A stretch of 60,863 nt of DNA, taken from positions 1 through 60,863 of the forward strand of contig JAEXEN010000017.1 in NCBI GenBank assembly GCA_023400985.1, read 5' to 3'. Shown piece after piece: positions 25,843 to 34,343 of the stretch; position 1 is the first letter of the stretch, and every line of letters begins with the position of its first letter. The position numbers and the translations under genes are program-made. This DNA comes from Bacillota bacterium. Its GTDB lineage: Bacteria; Bacillota; Clostridia; Christensenellales; CAG-138. The notes below the pieces were generated by a model that was given only the letters and a program-made list of their open reading frames with translations, was not told where the DNA came from and searched no databases.

Positions 25843-26883
25843 GTGAGCTTATCCCTTGAAGTTAAAAAATTCATCAACTCCGAGCATATCGGGGAATATG
25901 TCGAAATCGTCCTGCCCGCGCCGGAATATCCGGAGCGCGGCAGCCGCAAAAAGCCGGTCAAGGAGAAAAAGGCCGAAGCGCCCGACGCTGCCGAAACGAC
26001 GGAAGGGGTCGACGCGGAAGCGGCCGAGGACGTTTTGAAGGCAGCCGCCGAGGAGACCGTTCCCGTTACGGAGGAGCCGGCTGCGGGCGAAAAGGTGCGC
26101 ATGCACTATGTGGAAGCTGGCGTCGGCGAGCCGCTTATTTTGGTGCATACCATCGCGCAGTCCGTCTATACCTGGCGCAGCGCCTTCAACCGTTTGAGCG
26201 AATACTATCGCGTGATCGCGGTGGACCTTCTCGGCCACGGTTATTCCGACAGGCCGGATACCTTCGGTTATACCATCGAGGAGCACGCGGAAAGCCTGCG
26301 GCTCTTTATGGATGCCATAGGCGTCAAATCCGCGCATTTCATGGGCTTCTCCATGGGCTGCGCATATGTGGCGCAGCTTGCGGTCACGGCGCCCGAGCGC
26401 ATGGGCAGGATCATCTTCCTTGCCCCCGGCGGTATTTCGCCGGAAATGCCGCTTCCCGTCCGCATGATCGACAGCACGGTGTTGGGCCCCATCGCCGCCA
26501 TGCTCTACGGCGTGCACACGGTGGAAAGCGTGCTCTCCCAATGCTTTTTTGATCTCACCTGCCTCACGAGCGAAGTCGCAACGGAATACTACCGCACCAT
26601 TTCCGATCCGGCCGGCAGGCGTGCCGTCCGCCATTCGCTGCATTATTTCGATGATACCGTCATCAACACGCGCCTTCGCGAGGTAGAGCAGGATATTTTG
26701 ATATTGCAGGGCGGCGAGGATAAATGGCGCTCTCAGACGCAGGCGGAATTCTATCACGCCGCGTTCAAAAACGCCTGCTTCGCGGTGGTCAGAAACGCCG
26801 GCCATCTTTTACACGAAGAAAAGCCCGATAAGCTTCTTGCCGCCACGCTTGAGTTCATACCTGTGGCGATGCCGGGGGAATAG
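25843..26883 (+). CDS. Alpha/beta hydrolase with acidic N-terminal extension
   Basis: 346 residues from the GTG at 25843, chosen because GGGAGG (25831-25836) lies six bases before it. Residues about 1-85 are a charged Ala/Glu/Pro-rich segment with no fold signal. The rest is an alpha/beta hydrolase: nucleophile elbow GFSMGC, acid in GGEDKW and His in NAGHLLHEEKP. It has no signal peptide, so it is probably cytoplasmic. Substrate unknown; esterase, lipase or C-C hydrolase activities occur in this fold. The gene stands alone before repeat copy C. Confidence 0.85.
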   Translation: MSLSLEVKKFINSEHIGEYVEIVLPAPEYPERGSRKKPVKEKKAEAPDAAETTEGVDAEAAEDVLKAAAEETVPVTEEPAAGEKVRMHYVEAGVGEPLILVHTIAQSVYTWRSAFNRLSEYYRVIAVDLLGHGYSDRPDTFGYTIEEHAESLRLFMDAIGVKSAHFMGFSMGCAYVAQLAVTAPERMGRIIFLAPGGISPEMPLPVRMIDSTVLGPIAAMLYGVHTVESVLSQCFFDLTCLTSEVATEYYRTISDPAGRRAVRHSLHYFDDTVINTRLREVEQDILILQGGEDKWRSQTQAEFYHAAFKNACFAVVRNAGHLLHEEKPDKLLAATLEFIPVAMPGE

Positions 26884-26884
26884 G

Positions 26885-27245
26885 CGCTTCGCTTTCGCGG
26901 AAATGGCGTGCCGCCATTTACAGAGGGCCGTTGCGGCGGGTTTTCACGGTTTGCCTAAAATGCTTCGCATTTCCGGGCGGCAACCCGTGATAGGAACGAA
27001 AGGCTAATGCCTTTCATCCGTTTTGGCGCACATGTCGCCAAAGCCGGAATAAAGCAAGGGGCTGCGGCCCCTTACTAATCCCGGAGTTTCGGGGGCTTGG
27101 CCCCCGGACCCCCCGGAACGGCCAAGGCCGTTTCGCAACGGTATGGTTATACGCGATGTGTTCCATTGTAGGAGCGGATATCATCCGCCCGCGTGTTTCT
27201 GTAGAGGATCGTATTACAAATATAGGGCGGGATGATTTCATCCCG
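26885..27245 (+). repeat. Nested-palindrome repeat, copy C
   Basis: This gap holds a CACGGTTTGCC...GGCAACCCGTG arm (26945-26989) around AAATGCTTCGCATTT. GAACGAAAGGCTAATGCCTT follows, then a shortened TTTTGGCGCACATGTCGCCAAAGCCGGAA core, a GGGGCTGCGGCCCC arm and two short palindromes (27168-27194 and 27222-27245). The aggcc and ccggc arms seen in other copies are missing. Confidence 0.85.
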
Positions 27246-27277
27246 CTGATTTTTTTGCAAAAAATCTTTATTTTCCC

Positions 27278-27308
27278 TTGACTATGACGTTGCGTTATGG
27301 TTTATCCT
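27278..27308 (+). promoter_or_regulatory. MerR-type promoter/operator with 19-bp spacer
   Basis: TTGACT (27278-27283) and TATCCT (27303-27308) are 19 bp apart, the overlong spacing typical of MerR-activated promoters. The spacer carries the dyad ATGACG-TTG-CGTTAT (27284-27298). It lies immediately before the TipA-like gene, so autoregulation is likely. Confidence 0.8.
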
Positions 27309-27332
27309 GTGGGTAAAGGGAGGCGAAACGGG

Positions 27333-28070
27333 ATGATGACCGTGCGCGAGGTGGCGAGGCTGGCGGGGATCAGCGTGCGCACGCTGCATTATTACGACGA
27401 GATCGGGCTGCTCCGTCCGGACGGGGCAAGCGACGCGGGATATCGGCTTTATGGGGATAACTCTATGGAGCGGCTCCAGCAGATCTTGTTTTTTCGCGAG
27501 CTCGGGTTCCCTTTGGGGGAGATCGCGGCCATCCTCAACGCGCCGAACTACGATAAAACGGAAGCGCTTACAAACCACAGGGGGCTTCTCATGCTCAAGC
27601 GCGAGCGGCTCGACGGGCTTATCGGCCTTGTGGATAAGGCGCTCAAAGGAGAGGATACCATGAGCATCAAGGAATTCGATATGAAAAAGATCGACGAGGC
27701 GCGCGAAGCTTATGCCGAAGAGGCGAAGGCGCGCTGGGGCGGCACCGACGCGTATAAGGAAAGCGAAAGGCGCACCGCCCGATACACCAAGGAGGACTGG
27801 GCGCAAATGAGCGCCAAATCGGAGGCGATTTTTAAGGGCTTTGCCGAATTGCGCAATACGGACCCCGCGTCCGATGCGGCGCAGTCGCTCGTACGCCAAT
27901 GGAAGGAATTCTTATGTACGGGCTTTTACGACTGCACGGATGAAATACTTGCGGGTTTGGGTGAAATGTATACGGACGACGCGCGTTTCACGAAAAACCT
28001 GGACGCATACGGTACGGGTACAGCGCTGTTTATGCGTGACGCCATACGGGCGTATGTGAAAGGGAAATAA
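27333..28070 (+). CDS. MerR family regulator with TipAS antibiotic-recognition domain
   Basis: 245 residues. The N-terminal winged HTH reads VREVARLAGISVRTLHYYDEIGLLRP, followed by a dimerisation helix (about 75-110). The C-terminal domain matches TipAS (YTKEDWAQMSAKSEAIFKGFAEL ... FYDCTDEILAGLGEMYTDDARFTKNLDAYG), which binds thiopeptide-like or other amphipathic drugs. I choose the ATG at 27333, behind GGGAGG, because the upstream in-frame ATG at 27297 lies inside the promoter spacer. No drug pump is adjacent; vanZ follows. Confidence 0.93.
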   Translation: MMTVREVARLAGISVRTLHYYDEIGLLRPDGASDAGYRLYGDNSMERLQQILFFRELGFPLGEIAAILNAPNYDKTEALTNHRGLLMLKRERLDGLIGLVDKALKGEDTMSIKEFDMKKIDEAREAYAEEAKARWGGTDAYKESERRTARYTKEDWAQMSAKSEAIFKGFAELRNTDPASDAAQSLVRQWKEFLCTGFYDCTDEILAGLGEMYTDDARFTKNLDAYGTGTALFMRDAIRAYVKGK

Positions 28071-28073
28071 GAA

Positions 28074-28109
28074 AAAAGCCGTTTCGGAAAAATCTCCGGG
28101 GCGGCTTTT
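28074..28109 (+). terminator. Terminator after the MerR gene
   Basis: AAAAGCCG (28074-28081) pairs with CGGCTTTT (28102-28109), with an inner TCGG/CCGG continuation. It follows four bases after the stop codon. Confidence 0.8.
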
Positions 28110-28216
28110 GACTATGCCGAAAAAAGGAATGTTCAAACATCGTTTACAGGGAGGGCGGCGCATATATGGTAGAATCGGTAAAAGAGCTTTTTCGTAAAGA
28201 AATATAGGGAGGTACT

Positions 28217-28786
28217 ATGCTTTTAGGATACGTCGTGCGGGTGCTCCCCGTTATCGCGCTTTTCAGCCTCCTCCTTTATTTGCCGATTTACTTCTCAAAA
28301 AAACGCCGCCTCGGAAAGCGGCCCTTCGTCCGGCATCTCGTGATATACGCCTTTATCGGGTGCTGCCTGTCGCTTCTCTATTTGACGGTCTTATGGTACT
28401 ACCCCTATATCACGTTTCAACCGGGCTATTACATGCTGAATCTGGAGCCATTCATCTGGACGCGGGAGGTCTACAGCATGGGCGCCGAAAAAATGTTCAG
28501 GCAGCTTGCCATGAACATTTTGATGTTCGTCCCCTACGGGCTGCTTCTCCCCATGACGTTCGACAAAATGAAAAGACTGTGGAGGACGGCGCTTTGCGTG
28601 CTTTTTACCACGGCCGCGATAGAAACGCTGCAATACTTCATGGGGCGAAGCGCCGACGTAGACGACGTCATCATGAATTTTACAGGCGGGGTCGCGGGGT
28701 ACCTTCTCTTTTTGCTTCTACAGGCGGTTCTCGGCGAAAAGCGGGGATGGAAGAATGCCTTGGGACGGTTGAACTCCGCAACCTAA
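28217..28786 (+). CDS. VanZ family membrane protein
   Basis: 189 residues with about five membrane segments. The VanZ signature is visible: N-P-F/EPF-like LEPFIWTREVY, then NILMFVPYGLLLP, ETLQYF and the D-x-D-D-V-x-x-N motif (ADVDDVIMNFTGGVAGYLLF). VanZ relatives lower teicoplanin binding in enterococci, but most homologues have no known substrate. AGGGAGGTA lies before the ATG. Confidence 0.88.
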   Translation: MLLGYVVRVLPVIALFSLLLYLPIYFSKKRRLGKRPFVRHLVIYAFIGCCLSLLYLTVLWYYPYITFQPGYYMLNLEPFIWTREVYSMGAEKMFRQLAMNILMFVPYGLLLPMTFDKMKRLWRTALCVLFTTAAIETLQYFMGRSADVDDVIMNFTGGVAGYLLFLLLQAVLGEKRGWKNALGRLNSAT

Positions 28787-28812
28787 AACCGCTATTTTGG
28801 ATGCATCCCGCC

Positions 28813-29604
28813 TTACGAGGCACCTTTCTGCTCGATAAGTTTGCATAATTCGGGTATGTAAGCGCCGACATCTTCCGGGCAATGCGCGTCCGAAACCGTG
28901 ATCATCCTGACGCCATGCGCTTTCATTGAACGCAGCAAGGAGGCGTTCATTCCAAGCTCCACATCGTTAAAGCAACGCCTGTACACGCCGCTGCTTTGCT
29001 CGGTATACATCCCGCTTTCGGCTAGATATTTTGCAAGCAGGTCATAGTATGCGTCCAACGGGAAAGAAGGTCTATGTCCAAATAGTTTTATGGAATCGGG
29101 GTGCGCGATCCCATCATAGATACCGCATTTTGCAAGGCTAAAAGATGTTTCGAAAAATCTCCTGTAAATATTATCAACATCCATGCCGTTCCAATGTTCA
29201 GCCTTATGGTCAAATGCAAAAGCGTCCACAAAATGAACGCTGCCGACTACAAAATCCAGACCTTTGCCGCGAACGATAGTTGCGACAAAACTTTCAAATT
29301 CCTTAAAATAGCACACCTCTACCCCGAATTTGATACGAACGGGGTATAGATTTCCCCTTACCGTTTCAATGAACGCCAGATACTCCTTAAGGTCCAGTAC
29401 GCCGGCTTTTCGGTGAAACCATTTGTCTATATAGTCGCTGTGCGCGCAAACGGAAGCATACATCGGCATAAATTCCCGAAAGCGATAGCAATGCTCAAGA
29501 AGCCAGATTTCATCTATTTGGTTTCTTACGGCCGCATCGACAAATCTATCGATCCAAGCAAGCGTATGGAGACTCCGCTCGAGATGGATATGTCCGTCTA
29601 TCAT
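28813..29604 (-). CDS. PHP-domain phosphoesterase, histidinol-phosphatase-like (HisJ family)
   Basis: 263 residues from the ATG at 29604 (MIDGHIHLE). The frame runs further upstream, but GGAGGG sits right before this ATG. Metal-binding PHP motifs are visible: HIHLE, LEHCYRF, KFGVEVCYF, VGSVHFVD, AHPDSIK and SDAHCPED. The family includes histidinol phosphatase and other phosphoesterases. No his genes are near, so the substrate is open. Base composition looks less GC-rich than neighbours, which may point to transfer. Confidence 0.85.
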   Translation of the reverse strand: MIDGHIHLERSLHTLAWIDRFVDAAVRNQIDEIWLLEHCYRFREFMPMYASVCAHSDYIDKWFHRKAGVLDLKEYLAFIETVRGNLYPVRIKFGVEVCYFKEFESFVATIVRGKGLDFVVGSVHFVDAFAFDHKAEHWNGMDVDNIYRRFFETSFSLAKCGIYDGIAHPDSIKLFGHRPSFPLDAYYDLLAKYLAESGMYTEQSSGVYRRCFNDVELGMNASLLRSMKAHGVRMITVSDAHCPEDVGAYIPELCKLIEQKGAS

Positions 29605-29638
29605 AAATACCCTCCGCGCTATGTTTATAAAAGAATAG

Positions 29639-29684
29639 CAAAACGAAGGGCGCGCCGCAACAATTCCGCTGCGGCGCACGAAGG
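29639..29684 (-). terminator. Terminator after the zinc-ribbon gene
   Basis: On the minus strand GCGCCGCA pairs with TGCGGCGC within a longer CCTTCG...CGAAGG-like stem, and GTTTTG follows. It lies just past the stop at 29697. Confidence 0.65.
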
Positions 29685-29696
29685 CTGAATGCCGGT

Positions 29697-30185
29697 TTAG
29701 CTTCCCGAGGTAGGCTCGGGAACGGGCTGCGGCGTCGGCGCTTTTTGCGCAGACTCGCCGCGTGAAAGGGTGTATTCGTCTCCCTGCGCTGCTGCGGTAA
29801 GCATGAGCCGCGAGCCTTCGAGCGCAAACGTGAATTGCTCGAAGCCGTCGCGGGACAGCTTTCCCTTCTTCGAGAGCGCGTCAAAGGTATAAGCATATTC
29901 ATAGGCGTTTGCCGCGTCGTTCAAAACGGCGGTGCCGTCCTCATGGAAACGCAGCGTCCAGGAATAGCTACCGGAGAGCGGCACGTTCCACACGCCGATC
30001 ACGGGGTTTATTTTGCCGACGGCAAGGAAAACGACCGCGGCGAGCAAAAGTATGCTTAAAGCGCCGAGCGCGGTCGTGAGCGAACGGGGCGCGATTTTTT
30101 TGACAGCTCCGCCGAGCCGCGCACCGCATTGCGGGCAAAAAAGAGCGTCTTGTGCCTGCTCTTTGCCGCAGTTTTTACAGAGCAT
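29697..30185 (-). CDS. Zinc-ribbon membrane protein of unknown function
   Basis: 162 residues. The N-terminal zinc ribbon has two CxxC pairs (MLCKNCGKEQ and FCPQCGARL). It is followed by a basic stretch and one membrane helix (about residues 36-56). The extracellular part (about 60-140) reads like a small lipocalin-type beta domain (IGVWNVPLSGSYSWTLRFHEDGTAVL). The tail is Pro/Thr rich. GGGAGG precedes the ATG. Such proteins are common in Clostridia and uncharacterised. Confidence 0.7.
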   Translation of the reverse strand: MLCKNCGKEQAQDALFCPQCGARLGGAVKKIAPRSLTTALGALSILLLAAVVFLAVGKINPVIGVWNVPLSGSYSWTLRFHEDGTAVLNDAANAYEYAYTFDALSKKGKLSRDGFEQFTFALEGSRLMLTAAAQGDEYTLSRGESAQKAPTPQPVPEPTSGS

Positions 30186-30273
30186 AGACGTTTCCTCCCA
30201 TCTGTTTTTGTAAAAAAGAGCATTTTGTTTACATGGTAATCCTATAATATCTATCGTGCTTTTCGCCCTTGCC

Positions 30274-31299
30274 TTAACTTTCCCGCGTCTTCCAGCCCCT
30301 ATAAAGCCCCGCTATCACCGCCTCGAGCGGTTCCGCAGCAAGCTCCACGTCAAGGACGTCGGGTATTTCCGAAAGCTCGCGCAGCACCTCCTGTACGGGC
30401 GTTTTTTCGGGCTCGAAGGCGTAGGTATGCGTCGAGTTTTCGCTCTCCGAATGGCTTGCGGTTTTAAGCTTGGGCGGCACGCTCGAAGCGGTTTGGACGC
30501 GCACGAGCCGCTTGAAGCTGTTGGACTGGCGAAGCGCCTCAAACGTACCGTCAAACGCGATGCGCCCGTTTGCGAGGAGCACAACGCGGTGCGCCATTTC
30601 GGCGAGGTCGTCCATATCGTGCGAGGTCACGAGCACCGTGGTGCCGTAGGTAGCGCCGAGCGTGCGCAAAAACTCGATCATCTGCCGCTTGGCGAGCACG
30701 TCAAGCCCGAGTGTGGGCTCGTCGAGCAAGATGAGCTCGGGGTTGTGGAGGAGCATCAGCGCAAGTTCGCAGCGCATCCTTTGCCCGAGGCTCAATTCCC
30801 GCGCAAAGGTGTGGAGAAGATCGCCTATGTCGAGCCGCTCCGTAACGTCACTTAGCATGCGCGCATAGGTCTTTTCAGGGATGTTCCACACCTCGCGTTT
30901 CCATTGAAAGCTCGATAAAATGGGATGGTCCCACCAAAGTTCCATACGGTTGCCGAAAAGTATCCCCACATGCTGCATGAGCTCCACACGGCGCTTCGCG
31001 GGCGAAAGTCCCATAACGCGCACCTCCCCTGCGTCGGGTATGAGCATGCCGCAAAGGAGCTTGATGGTGGTGCTTTTGCCCGCGCCGTTGGGGCCGGCAT
31101 AGGCCACGAACTCGCCTCTTTTCACGGCGAGATTCACGCTGTCGAGCGCATGCACTTCCTTTACCTCGGGGTGCCGGAGGTTTTTGAGCGCATCTGAGAG
31201 CGTACCCGCGCGCTGTTGCTGATAAAAGGTCTTGGAAACGAAATTCAATTCAACCGCGGTGTCCCATGCTGCGGTAACGGGAGCTGCCGACTTTGGCAT
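30274..31299 (-). CDS. ABC-2 type exporter, ATP-binding protein
   Basis: 341 residues with Walker A GPNGAGKST (69-77), signature LSLGQRMRCELALML, Walker B LILLDEPTLGLD and switch His in VTSHDMDD. A C-terminal extension of about 100 residues follows the nucleotide-binding domain. It serves the two permeases encoded just upstream. Its start lies 50 bases inside the end of the preceding permease gene, an unusually long overlap; a TTG 17 codons in would shorten it. Cargo unknown. Confidence 0.9.
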   Translation of the reverse strand: MPKSAAPVTAAWDTAVELNFVSKTFYQQQRAGTLSDALKNLRHPEVKEVHALDSVNLAVKRGEFVAYAGPNGAGKSTTIKLLCGMLIPDAGEVRVMGLSPAKRRVELMQHVGILFGNRMELWWDHPILSSFQWKREVWNIPEKTYARMLSDVTERLDIGDLLHTFARELSLGQRMRCELALMLLHNPELILLDEPTLGLDVLAKRQMIEFLRTLGATYGTTVLVTSHDMDDLAEMAHRVVLLANGRIAFDGTFEALRQSNSFKRLVRVQTASSVPPKLKTASHSESENSTHTYAFEPEKTPVQEVLRELSEIPDVLDVELAAEPLEAVIAGLYRGWKTRES

Positions 31300-32098
31300 A
31301 ATATTTCAGTCCTTTCGAGAAGAAAATGTAGGCGAGGCCGCAGATGGTCACAGCCACGAGCGCAGGAAGGAGGGGCAGAATTCCGCCCTCCGTCTTCCCA
31401 AGGAGTATGCATGCGGGCAGCCACGCCAGCGCTCCCGCGGGGAGCACCGTCAAAAGCGCATAGCGCACGGCGGCGGGAAGCCCGAAAAGCGGGTAGATGG
31501 AAAGCGAAAACAGAGCGTCGATGATGACCGAGGAAAGCTCCTCCCCCGCCTTGGGCCTATAAAAAGCCGCGCTGCCCGCGAGGAAGGAATAGCCGAGCAC
31601 CATAGCGACGCCGCATACGAGGTGGAAAATAAGCAGGAGCAGCCAGCCAAGGCTTGCGGCGATTTTGAGCCGCACGGCGGCGACGATCACCACGGCGACG
31701 CCGCAGAGAAACGTGCTGCTGCCGGAAACGGGCAGGAAGCCTTCCGTCAAAAGTTGTGCGGGGAGCGACAGCGGTTGTATCAGCATGTGATCGAGCTGTC
31801 CGCGCCCCACGCGGCGGGAGATGTAGCCCGCGTTGCCGCCGCCGAAGGAAAGCTGGAAAAGCCCCGATACGACGGTGGAATAGCCGAGCATCAAAAGCAC
31901 CTCGTCGCTTGAAAAAGCACCTACGCCCTTGAAGCGCTCGGACAGCAAAAACACCGAAGAAACGCTTGCGATAGCGGAGATGAGGTCGCCACAGACAGCC
32001 AAAATGCAGTTTTTCGTATCGCGCAAAAGCCATGCAAAGTCCATGCGCGCGTAGAGTTTCAAAAGCCGCAAGCCGCGACGCAGTTTTTCAGCCGCCAT
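31250..32098 (-). CDS. ABC-2 family permease (second)
   Basis: 282 residues with about six membrane segments, of the DUF990/ABC-2 permease type found in pairs with one ATPase. The N-terminal cytoplasmic segment (RLLKLYARMDFAWLLRDTKNCILA) and the GRGQLDHMLIQPLSLPAQLL motif are typical. It overlaps the first permease by 11 bases and the ATPase by 50, so the three genes form one translationally linked operon. Confidence 0.85.
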   Translation of the reverse strand: MAAEKLRRGLRLLKLYARMDFAWLLRDTKNCILAVCGDLISAIASVSSVFLLSERFKGVGAFSSDEVLLMLGYSTVVSGLFQLSFGGGNAGYISRRVGRGQLDHMLIQPLSLPAQLLTEGFLPVSGSSTFLCGVAVVIVAAVRLKIAASLGWLLLLIFHLVCGVAMVLGYSFLAGSAAFYRPKAGEELSSVIIDALFSLSIYPLFGLPAAVRYALLTVLPAGALAWLPACILLGKTEGGILPLLPALVAVTICGLAYIFFSKGLKYYAKVGSSRYRSMGHRG

Positions 32099-32870
32099 GA
32101 GACACCATCCTTTCGCGGCTCCTGTTGAATAAAATCAGCGCCGCGGGCCATAGTAAAAGGTTCCAGAAGACCTGAAGCGGAAGCACTTCCTTCGCGCCCG
32201 CAAGCCCCGTGAACAGCGAAAGCGCCGCGCCCGCCTGGCTTGCAAAAGGCGAAAGCGCCAGTATATCGCCGATGCCCCACGGCAAAAGCGCGAAGGGGAT
32301 CACTGCGCCGGAAAGCAGCGCAGTGATCGCGCGGCGTATCACCTCCACCAGCCACGCGGCATTTTGCATGCGTATCACGAGGCACGCAAACAAAAAGTCG
32401 GTGGCAAAGCCGAGGGAGATAGAAAGCGCAAGGCTCACAAAAAACCAGGGGCTTTGCGGCAGCACGTTGATGCCCAATACCGATGAGATCAGCATTACCG
32501 GCAGCGAAAAGAGCAGAAACGGCGTGATCCAGCCCCCTGTCGTATGCGCGGCAAGCTGCGGGAAAATACCCATTGGGCGCATGTACTGGCTCAAGATGCT
32601 CCCCTCGTGCATCCACGACGAGGCAAGCGTGCGCACGTCGAGAAGATCGCTTAACGCAACGCTCACGACGGTGTAGCGTAAAAGCATGGGGAGCGTCATG
32701 CCCCCGGCGCCGACGCCCTGCGAGAAGAGCGCTGTAAAGAGCGAGATTAGCGCGAGGAGCCTTAGCGCGCGTATCGCGTAGCTGCCGATCGCTTCGCCGA
32801 GGCCGAAATAGTTTTGTTCGAGCGCGCTCATGCGCGCGGTGGCCAGCAGCGGCCGTAAACGGTGTTCCAT
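32088..32870 (-). CDS. ABC-2 family permease (first)
   Basis: 260 residues with about six membrane helices. It shows the same family features as its partner: ALSDLLDVRTLASSWMHEGSILSQYMRPMG is the cytoplasmic loop. It is the first gene of the three-gene exporter operon, starting about 20 bases after a terminator that closes a short upstream ORF. AGGAG lies before the ATG. Cargo unknown. Confidence 0.85.
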   Translation of the reverse strand: MEHRLRPLLATARMSALEQNYFGLGEAIGSYAIRALRLLALISLFTALFSQGVGAGGMTLPMLLRYTVVSVALSDLLDVRTLASSWMHEGSILSQYMRPMGIFPQLAAHTTGGWITPFLLFSLPVMLISSVLGINVLPQSPWFFVSLALSISLGFATDFLFACLVIRMQNAAWLVEVIRRAITALLSGAVIPFALLPWGIGDILALSPFASQAGAALSLFTGLAGAKEVLPLQVFWNLLLWPAALILFNRSRERMVSHGG

Positions 32871-32892
32871 ATCGAATTCTCCTAAAAAGCAT

Positions 32893-32922
32893 AAAAAAAC
32901 GGAGGGCCGTTTAGGCTCTCCG
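32893..32922 (-). terminator. Terminator between the 47-codon ORF and the ABC operon
   Basis: On the minus strand CGGAGAGCC pairs with GGCCCTCCG (one mismatch) and TTTTTTT follows. Only about 20 bases separate the T-run from the first permease start, so it could be an attenuator for the operon. Confidence 0.8.
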
Positions 32923-32957
32923 GTGCGGGTAAAGGCACATCCGTGCTTTAAGCTAAA

Positions 32958-33101
32958 TTAAGCTAAAGCGCGGCTGAGAGGCTTTTTTGCGGCATTTTTG
33001 GGCAGACTTTCCCCTTGGAACGCCAAAAAAGACGCGTTTCCCTTGATGTTTTCCGCATAGACCGTCATCGATCCACCAAAGAAAAGCATGCGCGAAACCA
33101 A
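32958..33101 (-). CDS. 47-residue ORF, unknown (leader or small peptide)
   Basis: Start TTG at 33101, eight bases after a perfect AAGGAGG (33116-33110); the next in-frame ATG (33089) is too far from that site. The peptide begins MVSRMLFFGGSMTVYAENIK and ends KKPLSRALA. It has no Cys and no clear membrane helix, and I recognise no family. A near-consensus promoter lies upstream and a terminator downstream, so it is very likely transcribed and translated. It may be a leader peptide for the ABC exporter behind it or a small product in its own right. Confidence 0.6.
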   Translation of the reverse strand: MVSRMLFFGGSMTVYAENIKGNASFLAFQGESLPKNAAKKPLSRALA

Positions 33102-33135
33102 ACCTCTCACCTCCTTAAAAATTATTCCAAAATCA

Positions 33136-33164
33136 AGAATAACGGTTTTGCCTGCGTTTGTCAA
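33136..33164 (-). promoter_or_regulatory. Promoter of the 47-codon ORF/ABC operon
   Basis: On the minus strand TTGACA (33164-33159) and TATTCT (33141-33136) are 17 bp apart. The start codon lies about 35 bases after the -10. Confidence 0.8.
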
Positions 33165-33227
33165 CGGCGGCTTTTCGCGGCGGTGCGGCGGTTGACAAGC
33201 GGGAACGCATACGCTTAGAATTCATCT

Positions 33228-34343
33228 ATGGGCAAGAATGAGAAATTTGGACGTTCTTCCCGCCGCGCGCTTTTTTTTATAGCCGCCGCGGCGTTTCTTG
33301 TCCTCTGCGCGTGGCTTGGGTCCTCACACCGCCGCGCGGCAGAATCTTCACCCGACCCTCTGACCACGCCGCAATCTGCGCTTTTTGTAACGCTCCTTCC
33401 CTCGCCTAAACCGGCAAGCCCGCCAACGCCCATACCGACGCCGGACGGGCTTACGGCAGCGTACGGTACGTCCACCGTGGCGTGGATCTCCGATACGCAG
33501 CATTATTCCGTAAAAGCGCCGGAAGTGTTTCAGCAAATGACGCGCTTTTTAAGCGACGAGCAGGCGCGGATGAACCTCGTCTACATCGTGCACACGGGTG
33601 ACTTCGTGGATGAAAACAGCAGTGTTTCGCAGTGGGAAAGCACCGCAGAGGCGATGAAAACGCTCGAAGACATCCCCTACGGCGTGCTGGCGGGTAACCA
33701 CGATGTTGGCGGCGAGCTGGATTTCGGCCTTTATGGTAAGTATTTCGGAGAAGAGGTCATGCGAAAAAGACCCGGAAGCGCATATTATGGCGGCTCGTAT
33801 AAAAACAACCGCGGCCATTACGACCTTGTGGATATCGGCGAAAACCGTTTCGTGTTCGCATACATGAGCTATTCGCCCGATGCGGACGGCATCCGGTGGC
33901 TTAACGGCGTTTTCAAGGAATACCGCGACCGCGCAGGCGTATTGTGTCTGCACGATTATTTCAAGACCGATATGAGCTACAGCCCGTCCGGCGAGACCTT
34001 GCTGAAAAAGGTGGTCAAAAAGAACCCCAACATATACCTTGTTTTGTGCGGACACCGCTATACGGTAGGCCACAAGCCGCTTGACCTCGACGACGACGGC
34101 GACGGGCAAAGCGACCGCCGCGTGTATGAGCTGATGCAAAACTACCAGGCTGCGGGCAAAATCGGTGGCAGCGGATACATGCAGTTTTTGCAGTTCGACG
34201 ATACAAAAAAAGAAGTGCGCGTAGTAAGCTATTCCCCCTACACAAACGACAGGCGCTACCATGATACCCCGGGTGCGGAGCTCGAAAAATATCCGGTAGA
34301 TCCGGAACAAGAGGAATATTCGTTTTCGTATCCATGGGGATAA
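33228..34343 (+). CDS. Membrane-anchored metallophosphoesterase
   Basis: 371 residues with an N-terminal membrane anchor or signal (about 14-31, ALFFIAAAAFLVLCAWLG) and a Ser/Pro-rich linker to about 78. A calcineurin-like phosphoesterase domain follows: WISDTQHY, VHTGDFVD, AGNHDVGG, LHDYF and LCGHRYTVGH carry the two-metal ligands. Near residue 285-295 DLDDDGDGQSDR looks like a calcium-binding loop. It is probably extracytoplasmic. Substrate unknown. It is divergent from the 47-codon ORF. Confidence 0.88.
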   Translation: MGKNEKFGRSSRRALFFIAAAAFLVLCAWLGSSHRRAAESSPDPLTTPQSALFVTLLPSPKPASPPTPIPTPDGLTAAYGTSTVAWISDTQHYSVKAPEVFQQMTRFLSDEQARMNLVYIVHTGDFVDENSSVSQWESTAEAMKTLEDIPYGVLAGNHDVGGELDFGLYGKYFGEEVMRKRPGSAYYGGSYKNNRGHYDLVDIGENRFVFAYMSYSPDADGIRWLNGVFKEYRDRAGVLCLHDYFKTDMSYSPSGETLLKKVVKKNPNIYLVLCGHRYTVGHKPLDLDDDGDGQSDRRVYELMQNYQAAGKIGGSGYMQFLQFDDTKKEVRVVSYSPYTNDRRYHDTPGAELEKYPVDPEQEEYSFSYPWG

